Shown one piece after another: positions 1-8,806 of a stretch of DNA of 64,000 nucleotides. The position numbers and the translations under genes were made by a program. A model generated the notes under the pieces. The model made no database searches. It was given only the letters and a program-made list of their open reading frames with translations, and was not told the DNA's origin. Source of the stretch: Carboxylicivirga taeanensis (lineage in GTDB: Bacteria > Bacteroidota > Bacteroidia > Bacteroidales > Marinilabiliaceae). Numbering within the stretch: position 1 is the first letter of the stretch; each line of letters opens with the position of its first letter. The stretch spans positions 336,195 to 400,194 of the forward strand of contig NZ_JBPUSJ010000005.1 of the NCBI RefSeq assembly GCF_051851475.1, in the 5' to 3' direction.

Positions 1-1
1 T

Positions 2-676
2 GAGCAATGGAAGGCTTCGTTTTGGCTGTTTATTTCCAACTCAGGAGGAGTGGTTGGGGTGCCGCTGATAACCATTGCATTTTGCGTAATCATTAGTTTG
101 CATTACCAGGGCTTGAAAAATAAACTGCTGACCATTGTGATTTCGCTGCTGGTTTTTTCGGTAGTGTTAGGACTATTTGCGCGGCTTAACGAATTTTTTA
201 TCAAAGAACAGCTGCGGGTGGAACGGCCCAATATTAAGTATCTGAACCAGCACATGGGGTTCGACAGCCAAACATTTTACGCTTTCGAGGAAAAGGAAGA
301 ACGACAAGTGTTTATTGAGGGTTTTCTCGCGAACCAACCCAATAGAACCATTACCTACAATAGCAAGCCTGTGCAGCCAATTGTGCTTGAGCATTGGATA
401 GATGAAACAGGCTATTCGTTTCCCTCGGGCCACTCTTTCAATGCTTTTCTGCTATCAACGCTGATGGCATACATTATTCTTTACATCTATTCGGACTTTA
501 GGAGAAGGATGTTCTTTGTGTTGCCACTTGTATGGGCGGTTCTTGTAGCATTCTCCAGAGTCAATCTGGGGGTGCATTCACCTATTGATGTCAATGCAGG
601 GGCTTTATTGGGAAGTGTTATTGGTTATCTGGTAATTGTAACCGGATTTATTGACCGGCAACTGATACAGAAGTAG
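2..676 (+). CDS. PAP2-family membrane phosphatase (5' end outside the window)
   Basis: This is a membrane-bound phosphatidic-acid-phosphatase-type enzyme that removes phosphate from lipid or prenyl phosphates at the membrane. All three PAP2 signatures are visible: KEQLRVERP (K-x6-RP), YSFPSGHS, and SRVNLGVHSPIDV with the active histidine. Hydrophobic helices surround them. The reading frame is open to the first base of the window (upstream residues include EQWKASFWLF), so the GTG at 50 is unlikely to be the true start and the N-terminus is missing. The long stretch between the first and second motifs is typical of lipid A or undecaprenyl-phosphate phosphatases, but I cannot assign the substrate. 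It converges on the FemAB-like gene. Confidence 0.88.
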   Translation, partial: EQWKASFWLFISNSGGVVGVPLITIAFCVIISLHYQGLKNKLLTIVISLLVFSVVLGLFARLNEFFIKEQLRVERPNIKYLNQHMGFDSQTFYAFEEKEERQVFIEGFLANQPNRTITYNSKPVQPIVLEHWIDETGYSFPSGHSFNAFLLSTLMAYIILYIYSDFRRRMFFVLPLVWAVLVAFSRVNLGVHSPIDVNAGALLGSVIGYLVIVTGFIDRQLIQK

Positions 677-701
677 ATGTTGGGTTGGTGGTGGATGGCA
701 G

Positions 702-741
702 CAGAACGGATAGTGTTGGGAAATTGAACAAATCCGTTCTG
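702..741. repeat. 10-bp inverted repeat between convergent genes
   Basis: CAGAACGGAT (702-711) and ATCCGTTCTG (732-741) are perfect reverse complements around a 20-base loop. A second short hairpin (GGTGAG/CTCACC) follows at 750-770. The repeat lies between two convergent genes and could act as a shared transcription end, but there is no strong T-run, so this is only a structural observation. Confidence 0.4.
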
Positions 742-841
742 TCATCTCTGGTGAGAGATTGCTGCTCACCTGATAAAAAGATGTTCGCTTCTTTCTTCAG
801 GTCCACATTTTGTACCACTTATTGACCGGCTGTAAACCGGG

Positions 842-1945
842 TTAATTCTTCATTTCAAAAATTCTATATAAATCATATTCTTTCTGCTGATAGGGGTAGT
901 CCCAGCAGCCCATGCGGTGGTAGATATCGCCTCCAAACCCTTTCTTAAAAACATGAACCCCGTGTAAAGGGTGCGATTTATTAAGGTTGGGTGCCGAACC
1001 AAACATGTCGTATTCGGTACATCCCAGCTGTTTAGCCATTTTGATGGATTCCCACTGAAGTAGGTAGCTTGCCATTGGTTTATTCTTGCAGGTTGAAGAG
1101 GCCCCAAACAGATAGGTGCCCCGCTGGTTGGAGAGTACCAAAAACATGGCGGCCAAAAATTCTCCATTGTAATCAGCCATTAACATTTTAACGTTGACAC
1201 CATTTTTACTGTTGTCCTGATTCTTCAGAATGGTTGAAAAATAATCCTGATTTTGCATGGGCATATTGTGCCTGCTGGCTGTTTCTGTGTACAATTTATA
1301 CCAATCGTTCATGTGCTCAATTCCATACTCACGCACATTAATTCCCTTTTTTAGGGCCTGCTTTACGTTGTACCTGGTGTTGTACCGCATGTTATAAAGC
1401 AAATCCTGTTCATTGTGGGTCAAATCCAGAAAGAAGGTGTTTTTGGGTAAATTGTCGACAACACTTTTCTTGAGTTTTCCGTTGATGGTGTTGAAATTTA
1501 CTCGATATTCCTGTGTGTGAATAGGAGGAGGGCCCACCCAGTTGCCCGAATTATCAAAGTAGTCATCTTCTGCTGCCCATTGGTTTTCCCAGTTAAGATC
1601 ATAGCGAATAAAAATACAGTTGCCGGGCAGGTAGGATCTCAAAGCCTCAGATAGCTGCTCCAGAAATATGCCCTGATTTTCATAACTCGGCTCTATCTCG
1701 GGCCCATAAGGCACGTAGGCAAAACAACGGTTACCATCAATGTAATTAATTAAGATGAGTAGGTCGTCGTCTTTTTTTTCCAGAGAGCTTCCATTGCTTA
1801 GCAATACTTTTTTCGAAATTGTTAATTCAAATCCTTTTGGTATAAAACCTTGCTCTTTTTTTACACGTCCCCAGAACGGAGTTTGAGGTAAAATATTTGT
1901 AGCTCTTAGCTCTTCAAGGTCTTTTTTCTCTAACTCGCAAAACAT
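842..1945 (-). CDS. FemAB/FemX-like aminoacyl or GNAT-fold transferase
   Basis: A 367-residue protein of the FemAB-like double-GNAT family, whose members add amino acids to peptidoglycan precursors or act in exopolysaccharide-linked reactions. Recognition rests on overall layout: an N-terminal part with PFWGRVKKEQG, a middle segment RYNTRYNVKQALKKGI, and a C-terminal GNAT half with LFGASS, ASYLLQWESIKMAK, YDMFGSAPN and HVFKKGFGG. The last is typical of the peptidoglycan-bridge acyltransferase group. No signal peptide is seen, so it is cytosolic. The donor is probably an aminoacyl-tRNA, but Bacteroidota usually have directly cross-linked peptidoglycan, so the substrate is uncertain. On the minus strand, TAGCTTTG at 1956-1963 matches the -7 box. 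Confidence 0.75.
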   Translation of the reverse strand: MFCELEKKDLEELRATNILPQTPFWGRVKKEQGFIPKGFELTISKKVLLSNGSSLEKKDDDLLILINYIDGNRCFAYVPYGPEIEPSYENQGIFLEQLSEALRSYLPGNCIFIRYDLNWENQWAAEDDYFDNSGNWVGPPPIHTQEYRVNFNTINGKLKKSVVDNLPKNTFFLDLTHNEQDLLYNMRYNTRYNVKQALKKGINVREYGIEHMNDWYKLYTETASRHNMPMQNQDYFSTILKNQDNSKNGVNVKMLMADYNGEFLAAMFLVLSNQRGTYLFGASSTCKNKPMASYLLQWESIKMAKQLGCTEYDMFGSAPNLNKSHPLHGVHVFKKGFGGDIYHRMGCWDYPYQQKEYDLYRIFEMKN

Positions 1946-2594
1946 CTTTTTTTTACAAAGCTACAAACAATAAGCGGGCGTAAATATTTATGTAGAGTAA
2001 TGATTTTAAAGAATTCTTAAATATTCTTTAATGGGTATTGGACTCAGGCATGGCTTTTTGAAGCTTTGCTGATGAGCTTAAATAGTTGATTAGTAAATAA
2101 AAGAAATGACACTAAGCCCTGGGAGTGAATCATTCATGCGGCAGTTGCTAAGCAGGAGCGTCTGGCGTGTTGGCGCTTTTGGGTGGTGAGTTCTAGTAGC
2201 TAAATGTGTTAAATTATATTAAATATAGAAGCGCATACAATGCTGTGCCATGCTGGTATTTATTTCTCACACGGTTACACGACTGGTGTTGTATTGAATT
2301 GAGATTATATAAGTAGGCTAACTAAGAGTTGACAGGTGACTATTATCAGGCTTGCCATCTTTTTTCATGGTTCTAAGTATGAAATCCCTTTTGATAGAGT
2401 AGAAAATTCTAACCTTTGATGCGTATTGATTGATACAAGTAAAGATGCTTAGAGAGGCAATAGGACAGATATAGAATAATTTGCCTCTCTAAGCTTTTAA
2501 AAATACGCTTATTGAATCACCTTCTTTTCCTGCTTTGGATATTTGCCTGGCAGTATAAAGTTGGTTTGATCGGACTTAGTAATACAAATCACAG
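1946..2594. other. 650-base intergenic stretch without a recognisable gene
   Basis: No open frame or RNA gene is supportable here. The only structure seen is a 14-bp inverted repeat at 2447-2494, listed separately. The stretch is AT-rich and may hold the upstream control region of the FemAB-like gene. Confidence 0.5.
2447..2494. terminator. Terminator-like 14-bp perfect inverted repeat
   Basis: GCTTAGAGAGGCAA (2447-2460) pairs perfectly with TTGCCTCTCTAAGC (2481-2494) around a 20-base loop, followed on the plus strand by TTTTAAAA. It lies about 100 bases downstream of the minus-strand ankyrin gene, so it may end that transcript. The large loop is unusual for an intrinsic terminator. Confidence 0.45.
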
Positions 2595-3260
2595 CTATTT
2601 CTTACGCTTGAGTAGCTCTGTAATTTCTTTAAAGCCTCTTACTTCAGCATGCTGAAGTGGTGTAATGCCATTGTTGTCAGCAATATCTAACTGAGCGCCT
2701 GCTTCTTTCAGTATTTGCACAATTTGCTGGTATTTTTTGCTGCCATCACCCAAAATAACAGCTTCCATCAGGGCTGTCCAGCCAAGGCGGTTAATGTGGT
2801 TGATGGGAAAGTTTTTGGTATTTGCCAAAAGACGAACCGTTTCCACATGGCCGCGTTCACAGGCAGGTATCAGTGCAGAACCATGGTAGCGGTTGAAAAT
2901 ATCGAACCGGGCGCCATGGTCTAAAAAAAGCTGAACCAACTCTGTTTGCCCGCTTGCTCCGGCATACAGAAAAGGGCTGTCTAAATTATCGGCCTGCTGA
3001 TTAACGTCGGCACCGTGCTTCACCAGTAAGGCGGCCATCTCCGTAAGGCCTTCTTGCGTTGCAATTAACAGCAGGGAGCGCTGATTATTATCGCTTGTAT
3101 TAACATTGGCGCCTTTGTTAAGTAAATCCGCAACGCCTTCTATGTTATTGGTTTGTACAAACACAATTATATCTGTCTCGTTGAATATCATCTTAGTCGT
3201 TTTTGAATAGCACAATACTGATGTGGCTGCAAGTAGCAGGGTAAAAATCAGAACTCTCAT
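2595..3260 (-). CDS. Exported ankyrin-repeat protein
   Basis: A 221-residue protein with an N-terminal signal peptide (MRVLIFTLLLAATSVLC) and about five ankyrin repeats (GANVNTSDNN, KHGADVNQQADN, DHGARFDIFN, NRLGWTALMEA, NGITPLQHAEV). The start was set at 3260 rather than the more upstream ATG because this start gives a clean signal peptide and leaves 11 bases to the amidohydrolase stop. Ankyrin repeats bind other proteins, so the protein is probably a periplasmic scaffold or inhibitor. It follows the amidohydrolase in an operon-like arrangement. A second exported ankyrin protein is encoded at 7459-8172. No catalytic domain is present. Confidence 0.85.
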   Translation of the reverse strand: MRVLIFTLLLAATSVLCYSKTTKMIFNETDIIVFVQTNNIEGVADLLNKGANVNTSDNNQRSLLLIATQEGLTEMAALLVKHGADVNQQADNLDSPFLYAGASGQTELVQLFLDHGARFDIFNRYHGSALIPACERGHVETVRLLANTKNFPINHINRLGWTALMEAVILGDGSKKYQQIVQILKEAGAQLDIADNNGITPLQHAEVRGFKEITELLKRKK

Positions 3261-3271
3261 TATTCGTCTGG

Positions 3272-4609
3272 TTAATAAACTACATTTCCTTTGTAAATCA
3301 AGGATTGAATGGGCGACATACGTGCGATTACCTCTGCCGAACAGCTGGCATCTACTAATACCAGGCTGGCCTCGTCTCCTTCCTTGGGCCATTGACGATT
3401 ACCTTTGTCATCAAGCGGCATAGGGCCGGCTGTGGCCAGTTTTAACATTCTCGATAGATTAAACTCAGTTACCTGTCCGTATAATTGGGCCGCCAGGTTG
3501 GTTTTATGCAACACACTTCCTGTGCCAAAGGTGTTCCAATGGTCCACAATACTATCATTGCCCGTCATTACCTTAACACCGTGCTTAAACAGCGTGGGGA
3601 TAGGCATAACCAATCGGCCGAATGGGATGGTTGAGATGATTCCAATTTGTGCTTCTGCCAGTTTTACAGCCATTTCTTCTTGTTTTGCGGCATCCAGCTT
3701 GCCTAGAACAAAACAGTGACTCAAATAGGTTTTACCTTTTAGTACTGGATTTTCATTGACTTTATCGATCAGGTATTCAGCTGTTTTTAAGCCGGATTCG
3801 CCTGTTTCATGCAGGTGGATATCGATGCCTTTATTGTGGTCCAATGCCAGTTGAATGGTGAAGTCCATTGTTTTTTCAATGGCTCCGTCAATCGTATATG
3901 GATCAACGCCACCAATGAAATCGATGTCTGTTTGAGCCGCTTCTTTCATGTAGGCCGCTGAATCGGTATAGAAGACGCCATGTTGAGGGAAGGCCACCAG
4001 CTCAGCTCCAAAACTATTCTGCTTATTGGCAAGGGCCGCCTGCAGATTCTTGAGCGATTGCAGTTTCGACGTGGGCTCAATGTTGACCTGGCTGCGTGCA
4101 AAAGCGGTTCCCTTCGATTGCAGCAGTTCAATCATTTTTTCGGCTTTGTAAGTAGAGTTCTCCAGCAAGTCGGGTAATATCTGCTGTTCCAATGCGATCA
4201 TCCCTTTTATGCCACCTTTTCTTTTTGCTACTGCCTGCCATCTATCGCCGTATAATGTTTTGTCCAGGTGGATGTGCATGTCTTTAAAGGAGGGAAGCAT
4301 CAGCATTCCTTTGGCATCAATGGCTTTGTTGTTATTTGGCTTGTTGGCGCTTATTTTTTTTATTTTTCCATTTTCTATTTCAACAGCGAAAAGCTTTGTT
4401 TTTGTGGCGCTCACTTCGCCCTCTTCATATTCAAAGCCCGTTTCGAGGCGTACATTCTTTAGAACATAATGACCAGTTGACAGGTCCTTTTCTTTAAGTT
4501 TGGGATTGCTTGCTTGTGTGTTCATTAGTAGTGGAGTGAGTGTTAGTCCTGCAATGCTTAATGCTGAATTTCTGATGAAATCCTTGCGTGTTATGTTTGT
4601 CTGTTTCAT
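3272..4609 (-). CDS. Amidohydrolase of the cytosine deaminase / AtzC type, Tat-like leader
   Basis: A 445-residue metal-dependent amidohydrolase. The metal site begins with DMHIHLDK (HxH at about 112-114), followed by IDIHLHETGESG, YLSHCFVLG and GNDSIVDHWNTFGTG, the pattern of cytosine deaminase, N-isopropylammelide hydrolase and related enzymes. The start at 4609 gives the leader TRKDFIRNSALSIAG, which resembles a Tat signal with RK in place of RR, suggesting export in the folded state. That is unusual, because cytosine deaminases are cytosolic. The AraC-type gene directly upstream is the obvious candidate regulator and the ankyrin gene follows 11 bases downstream. The substrate is unknown; cyclic amides or amidines are plausible. 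Confidence 0.8.
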   Translation of the reverse strand: MKQTNITRKDFIRNSALSIAGLTLTPLLMNTQASNPKLKEKDLSTGHYVLKNVRLETGFEYEEGEVSATKTKLFAVEIENGKIKKISANKPNNNKAIDAKGMLMLPSFKDMHIHLDKTLYGDRWQAVAKRKGGIKGMIALEQQILPDLLENSTYKAEKMIELLQSKGTAFARSQVNIEPTSKLQSLKNLQAALANKQNSFGAELVAFPQHGVFYTDSAAYMKEAAQTDIDFIGGVDPYTIDGAIEKTMDFTIQLALDHNKGIDIHLHETGESGLKTAEYLIDKVNENPVLKGKTYLSHCFVLGKLDAAKQEEMAVKLAEAQIGIISTIPFGRLVMPIPTLFKHGVKVMTGNDSIVDHWNTFGTGSVLHKTNLAAQLYGQVTEFNLSRMLKLATAGPMPLDDKGNRQWPKEGDEASLVLVDASCSAEVIARMSPIQSLIYKGNVVY

Positions 4610-4735
4610 GCCTGATTCATTTCTTGTTTTTGCAGCTTTATGCTGATTGATTGTAAAAACCCCTGATACTGACAAAGGTAAAGCTCCCGGTGGCATTAAC
4701 ACGTGAACGATTTCTTTCAATAGTTGTAAATTTTA

Positions 4736-5590
4736 TCACTTTTCGCGAAACGCAGAAGGGGGCATGCCAATTTTATTTTTAAAGAAATTTGAAAAATGGG
4801 CATGGTCGGTAAATCCCAATTCAAACGCTATTTCTTTGATGGAAAGGGGAGTGCTTTGTAAAAGCCTTTTGGCTTCGGTACATACGCGTTGTTGAATCAG
4901 TTGGGTGGCGGGTATTTTAAGGTGTTTTTTCGACAGGATGTTCAGGTAATTGGCTGAAATATGAAGTTGATCGGCGTAGAAAGTAACATTTTTCTGCTCC
5001 TTAAAGTACTCATCAATCAGCATGTTAAACCTGGCCAGCCTCGGATTGGATTGATAGACTTTAAATTCCGTAAACTCATTTTCGGCTTCCCTGCTCACTA
5101 TGGCAGCAATTACGGCAGCACGGGCGCTGATGAGTTGTGCCAGTGAGTTGTTTCTTTTTAGTTCTTCTTTAATGGCATTGAACTCATAAAGTAGCTGGTT
5201 AAACGCTTTCTCGGTTAATTGAATAACCGGATGGCTTTGGTAGTTGGTAAATGAATACCTGAAATAAGGTGCAAAATGTTCGAAAAATGGTTGAGCCACC
5301 ATGAGTTGATCGCCAACGGTTTCTGCTTTTATATCCCATTTATGAATTTGTCCCGGAAAAAGCACATGCACTTCGCGGTCGCCCACTGCATAATCCACCG
5401 AATCGATATTGTGGATGCCCCGGCCATGGGTAAATAGAATGATGATAAAAAAATCATGTTTATGTGGCTTTTCTATATGCCTTTCGCCATTTAGCTCATT
5501 AAAAATAATTTCTTCTCTTCCGGCTAGTTGTCCTTTTCTGAATTCTTCTAGGTTGATAACAGGTATTGAGCCCTTTTTTTCGTTTAGCAT
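4736..5590 (-). CDS. AraC-family transcriptional regulator (cupin sensor + HTH)
   Basis: A 284-residue regulator. Residues about 20-130 form an AraC-type cupin ligand-binding domain (KPHKHDFFIIILFTHGRG, HVLFPGQIHKW). The last 100 residues hold two helix-turn-helix units (YADQLHISANYLNILSKKHL; LSIKEIAFELGFTDHAHFSNFFKNKIG) ending PSAFREK, which is the classical AraC signature. It is encoded 126 bases upstream of the exported amidohydrolase on the same strand, so it probably controls the amidohydrolase-ankyrin pair in response to a small molecule. The inducer is not deducible. Confidence 0.92.
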   Translation of the reverse strand: MLNEKKGSIPVINLEEFRKGQLAGREEIIFNELNGERHIEKPHKHDFFIIILFTHGRGIHNIDSVDYAVGDREVHVLFPGQIHKWDIKAETVGDQLMVAQPFFEHFAPYFRYSFTNYQSHPVIQLTEKAFNQLLYEFNAIKEELKRNNSLAQLISARAAVIAAIVSREAENEFTEFKVYQSNPRLARFNMLIDEYFKEQKNVTFYADQLHISANYLNILSKKHLKIPATQLIQQRVCTEAKRLLQSTPLSIKEIAFELGFTDHAHFSNFFKNKIGMPPSAFREK

Positions 5591-5798
5591 AATGGTAAAC
5601 CTATAAGGTGTAATAAAGCATGATGTATTATGTCTTACGCAGCAAGTTTGTGCCCGCCAACGTCCACGAGTATATGAAATGTATTAAAAAAATCTGGAAA
5701 ATGCCCAATGCGTTAGAAAGAGGACATAGGTTGCTACAATGCAACCGGTTTAATTATCAGCCGTATTGTCTAACACGTTTGTAAGTATTATTTTGACT

Positions 5799-7217
5799 TT
5801 ATGGTTTTGTCAATTCCCGGATTAAGCCTTTAAATATTAGGCCATGCAGAGGTAGTACAAAATACCAGTACATTCGCCCCAATAGTCCTTTAGGGCGGAA
5901 TGTGGCTGTTTGAATGAGCTGGCCCTCCTGAATATGAAACTCCAGCCAGGCATCTCCGGGCAGCTTCATTTCTGCAAATAACAGTAAGCGCATTTCCGAC
6001 TTACTGGCATACAGTACTCGCCAAAAATCCAGTGTATCGCCAGCTTTGATGCTGTTCAGGTTGGTACGGCCTCTTCTCAGGCCCACACCCCCAAACAGTT
6101 TATCAATCAGCCCCCTTAGTCTCCATAGCCAATCGGCATAATACCACCCTGTTGAACCGCCTATTTGCCAAATTTTTTCAAGGCAGCGAGGTGGATTGGC
6201 TACCGGTTTTATGCGAATGTCTTTGTAGCAGCCAAACTGCGGCACCTTAATGTAATCTGAGATTTTAAAATTAAGTCTTCCGCTAATGGTGGAATCTTTC
6301 CAGCTGGAAACAATTTCGTTTTGTTCTATCTTTTTAAATGCCTGCTTAATGCAGTCTTTATAAGGTAAGGGCTCGAGCTTGAGTATTTTATTGATTTCGT
6401 CATCTTTGGCTATTACTTCTACTTTCATACTGTCAACCAATGATACAGCTAGCTTGTAGGAGGTTGAGGTGACAAAGTACAGCCAATACGATGATAGTTT
6501 TGGTGTCATCAGTGGTATTGTCCAAATGTATCTTTTTAGGCCCCGAACTTCGGCAAAAGCCAAAAGCATTTCTTTGTAGGTAAGAATATCTCTGCCGGCA
6601 ATGTCATAGCTTTTATTAAATACCTGCTCTTTATCAATCAGGCCGGTTAGTATTTTAATCACGTCTGATATTCCGATGGGTTGACACTTTGTTTTTAACC
6701 ATCGCGGAGCAACCATTACCGGCAATTTCTCAACTAAATCGCGAATGATCTCAAATGATGCACTGCCAGAGCCGATGATGATGCCCGCCCGAACGGTGGT
6801 GAGTGCATATGTTCCCCGGCCTAATTCAATTTCTACATTTTTTCGTGAGTTAAGGTGTTTTGATAGGGTTTGGGAGTTGACAATGCCGCTTAAATAAATG
6901 ACTTGTTTTGCATTGGTGGTGTTGAGCGTTTCTCTGAAATTGATTGCCGATACTTTTTCCAGTTCGCTGTAATTTTTGGAGGTGGACATGGAGTGAACCA
7001 GGTAATAGGCAACATCAATACTTTGGGGTATTCTGCTAAGCTTGTCTTTTTGAGTCAGGTCTATTTCAATAACTTCAATTTTCTGTTTGATTGAGCTTTC
7101 TACATGAAATTTGCTTTTATCCCGAACGCAACAAATAACCGTATGGCCTTTGTCAACCAACACAGGGAGCAGTCTTTTTCCAATATACCCGGTGGCGCCG
7201 GTTAGCAAAATTCTCAT
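5799..7217 (-). CDS. NAD(P)-binding SDR-type protein with C-terminal DUF2867
   Basis: A 472-residue two-domain protein. Residues 1-300 are an atypical short-chain dehydrogenase fold beginning ILLTGATGYIGKRL (GxxGxxG dinucleotide motif), with YYLVHSM and a divergent active site. Residues about 320-472 match the DUF2867 layout (WQIGGSTGWYYADWLWRLRG, WRVLYASKSEMRLLLFAEMKLPGDAWLEF, MYWYFVLPLHGLIFKGL). The fusion is common in bacteria, but its substrate is unknown. Oxidoreduction, epimerisation or lipid binding are possible. It appears to be monocistronic. Confidence 0.82.
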   Translation of the reverse strand: MRILLTGATGYIGKRLLPVLVDKGHTVICCVRDKSKFHVESSIKQKIEVIEIDLTQKDKLSRIPQSIDVAYYLVHSMSTSKNYSELEKVSAINFRETLNTTNAKQVIYLSGIVNSQTLSKHLNSRKNVEIELGRGTYALTTVRAGIIIGSGSASFEIIRDLVEKLPVMVAPRWLKTKCQPIGISDVIKILTGLIDKEQVFNKSYDIAGRDILTYKEMLLAFAEVRGLKRYIWTIPLMTPKLSSYWLYFVTSTSYKLAVSLVDSMKVEVIAKDDEINKILKLEPLPYKDCIKQAFKKIEQNEIVSSWKDSTISGRLNFKISDYIKVPQFGCYKDIRIKPVANPPRCLEKIWQIGGSTGWYYADWLWRLRGLIDKLFGGVGLRRGRTNLNSIKAGDTLDFWRVLYASKSEMRLLLFAEMKLPGDAWLEFHIQEGQLIQTATFRPKGLLGRMYWYFVLPLHGLIFKGLIRELTKP

Positions 7218-7250
7218 GATGGTGATTTTTTAGTACGTGCATTGCGTAAG

Positions 7251-7282
7251 CAGGAGCAAGCAGTGATAGTTGCATGCTCCTG
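7251..7282 (-). terminator. Weak hairpin downstream of the second ankyrin gene
   Basis: CAGGAGCA (7251-7258) and TGCTCCTG (7275-7282) form an 8-bp stem. It lies about 180 bases past the ankyrin stop codon, with only a few T residues on the minus strand, so termination is possible but not strongly supported. Confidence 0.25.
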
Positions 7283-7458
7283 TTAAAAATAAGGCTAAGT
7301 TTTGAGAATGAAAAGGGCAATTTTGTGCTCTGGGCCTTAAAAGCGCTGAAGCCGTCATTTTAATCCCAGGTATCTCAGGGCGATGCCCCATATGAATGCT
7401 CGTTCGACTGTTTTATTGGCTTTTGTGTTCAGATAACTGAAATGCGACTTCTTTTTAG

Positions 7459-8172
7459 TTATTGGAATAGTTCAGCAAGCTTAGGAAAACCAGAGTTGCG
7501 TGCAACATCTTTGGCTGTATATCCTTTGTTGTTAACAATGTGCTTGTCGGCGCCAATGGTTATCAAGAGTTTCACAATGTCTAAGCGCCCTCTTGCGCAA
7601 GCATTGCTTAATGGGGTGTCGCCATCCTTGTCAACGGCATTAATGTTGGCTCCCTGGTCAATCAGGTATTTGGCAACGTCAATATGTCCTTTTCCGCAGG
7701 CTACAGCCAAAGCCGTGGCCTCATCTTTAGCCCGGGCATCAATGTCGGCCCCATTTTCAACCAAGAGCTTTACAACATTGAGGTGCCCGTTTCGTGCTGC
7801 ATTTCTCAAAGGACTTAAATGGTACTGGTTGTTATTGTAATTCACATCCGCACCATGTTGAATAAGCAGATGGGCGAGCTCAGTCTTTCCGTTTAAGGTG
7901 GGAATAAAAATGGGTGTTGTTCCTCCTTTAGTAGGAGCATTAGGGTTGGCGCCCTTATTTAATAAAATGTTCATCGAAACGGTATCGGGTATTAAGGCAG
8001 CTTTCCACAAAGCAGTGACTCCATCTGCATTGGGTTTATCAAGCTTCGCTCTCTTTTTGATCAGGCGCTCTAATTCATCGTGGTCTCTGTTTTCGATGGC
8101 TTCAAATAGCGATTGAGAGAAGGTGGTGGAACTCCAAAAAATTCCTGCGATTAAAATTAAAAATACTTTCAT
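7459..8172 (-). CDS. Exported ankyrin-repeat protein
   Basis: A 237-residue protein with a signal peptide (MKVFLILIAGIFWSSTTFSQ) and six consecutive ankyrin repeats, recognisable by NADGVTALWKAAL, KGGTTPIFIPTLNG, HLSPLRNAARNGHLNVVKLLVENGA, DEATALAVACGKGHIDVAKYLI and DGDTPLSNACARGRLDIVKLLI. The whole mature chain is repeat, so it must work by protein binding in the periplasm. It has the same architecture as the product of 2595-3260 but much more regular repeats, so the two are probably not recent duplicates. The gene shares its strand with the DUF998 gene upstream. Confidence 0.88.
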   Translation of the reverse strand: MKVFLILIAGIFWSSTTFSQSLFEAIENRDHDELERLIKKRAKLDKPNADGVTALWKAALIPDTVSMNILLNKGANPNAPTKGGTTPIFIPTLNGKTELAHLLIQHGADVNYNNNQYHLSPLRNAARNGHLNVVKLLVENGADIDARAKDEATALAVACGKGHIDVAKYLIDQGANINAVDKDGDTPLSNACARGRLDIVKLLITIGADKHIVNNKGYTAKDVARNSGFPKLAELFQ

Positions 8173-8221
8173 GTGCGTGTTGTTGTCTGTTATATAAATG
8201 TTTATTGTTTTCAGGTGCTTA

Positions 8222-8806
8222 CTAAAGCGGATTGTGTTCGGGTTTTAGTTTTGCCAGCGTATAGGCTGAAAAGGCAATGTATCCGAAAACAACTATTCCG
8301 AAAAGACGCTGTGTGAGGCCGCGTTTTTCCATCGGATCTAAGCCGGCAATCATAGCCCAGAAATAGAGAAAAATAACGACTGTGGCCAGGATTGAAAGCG
8401 TTTCTGTTGCTTTTGTCCTGTTTTTATCTCGTAACTCGTATAGGAAAGCAAGGGGAAGAAGCATAATGGACAGACCAATGCCATATAGCCCGTGCCAGGG
8501 GGAACCAATTTTATAGCAAGCCCCAAATAGAAATGTTAATCCGAAAATACCAATTAGCAGGGCTGTGAGCAGAAATTGCCTCTTGAATTTCAGGAGTAAG
8601 CCAAGACTATAAAAAATCAGTGCTAGTCCGGTAGTGAAAATGCCAATTGTAAAAATCTTTACCGCCGTTTGTTCATTATTAACAGCCAGTTCGCTTGCGT
8701 GTTGTCCAATATGGCTGTAATTTGATGCAAACAGGCTGGCGATAATCACTGTTCCAAAATACAGGATGGGTACATAGATGGCTTGTTTAATGAGAAGATT
8801 TTTCAT
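8222..8806 (-). CDS. DUF998-family membrane protein
   Basis: A 194-residue integral membrane protein with about six hydrophobic segments (for example YVPILYFGTVIIASLF, FTIGIFTTGLALIFYSLGLL, FLLTALLIGIFGLTFLFGACY, GLYGIGLSIMLLPLAFLY). The motif HIGQHASEL after the first helix and the order of helices fit the DUF998 family, for which no function is established. The start was placed at 8806 (MKNLLIKQ) because upstream residues are polar and unlike the family. It precedes the ankyrin gene by about 50 bases and may be co-transcribed with it. Confidence 0.7.
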   Translation of the reverse strand: MKNLLIKQAIYVPILYFGTVIIASLFASNYSHIGQHASELAVNNEQTAVKIFTIGIFTTGLALIFYSLGLLLKFKRQFLLTALLIGIFGLTFLFGACYKIGSPWHGLYGIGLSIMLLPLAFLYELRDKNRTKATETLSILATVVIFLYFWAMIAGLDPMEKRGLTQRLFGIVVFGYIAFSAYTLAKLKPEHNPL

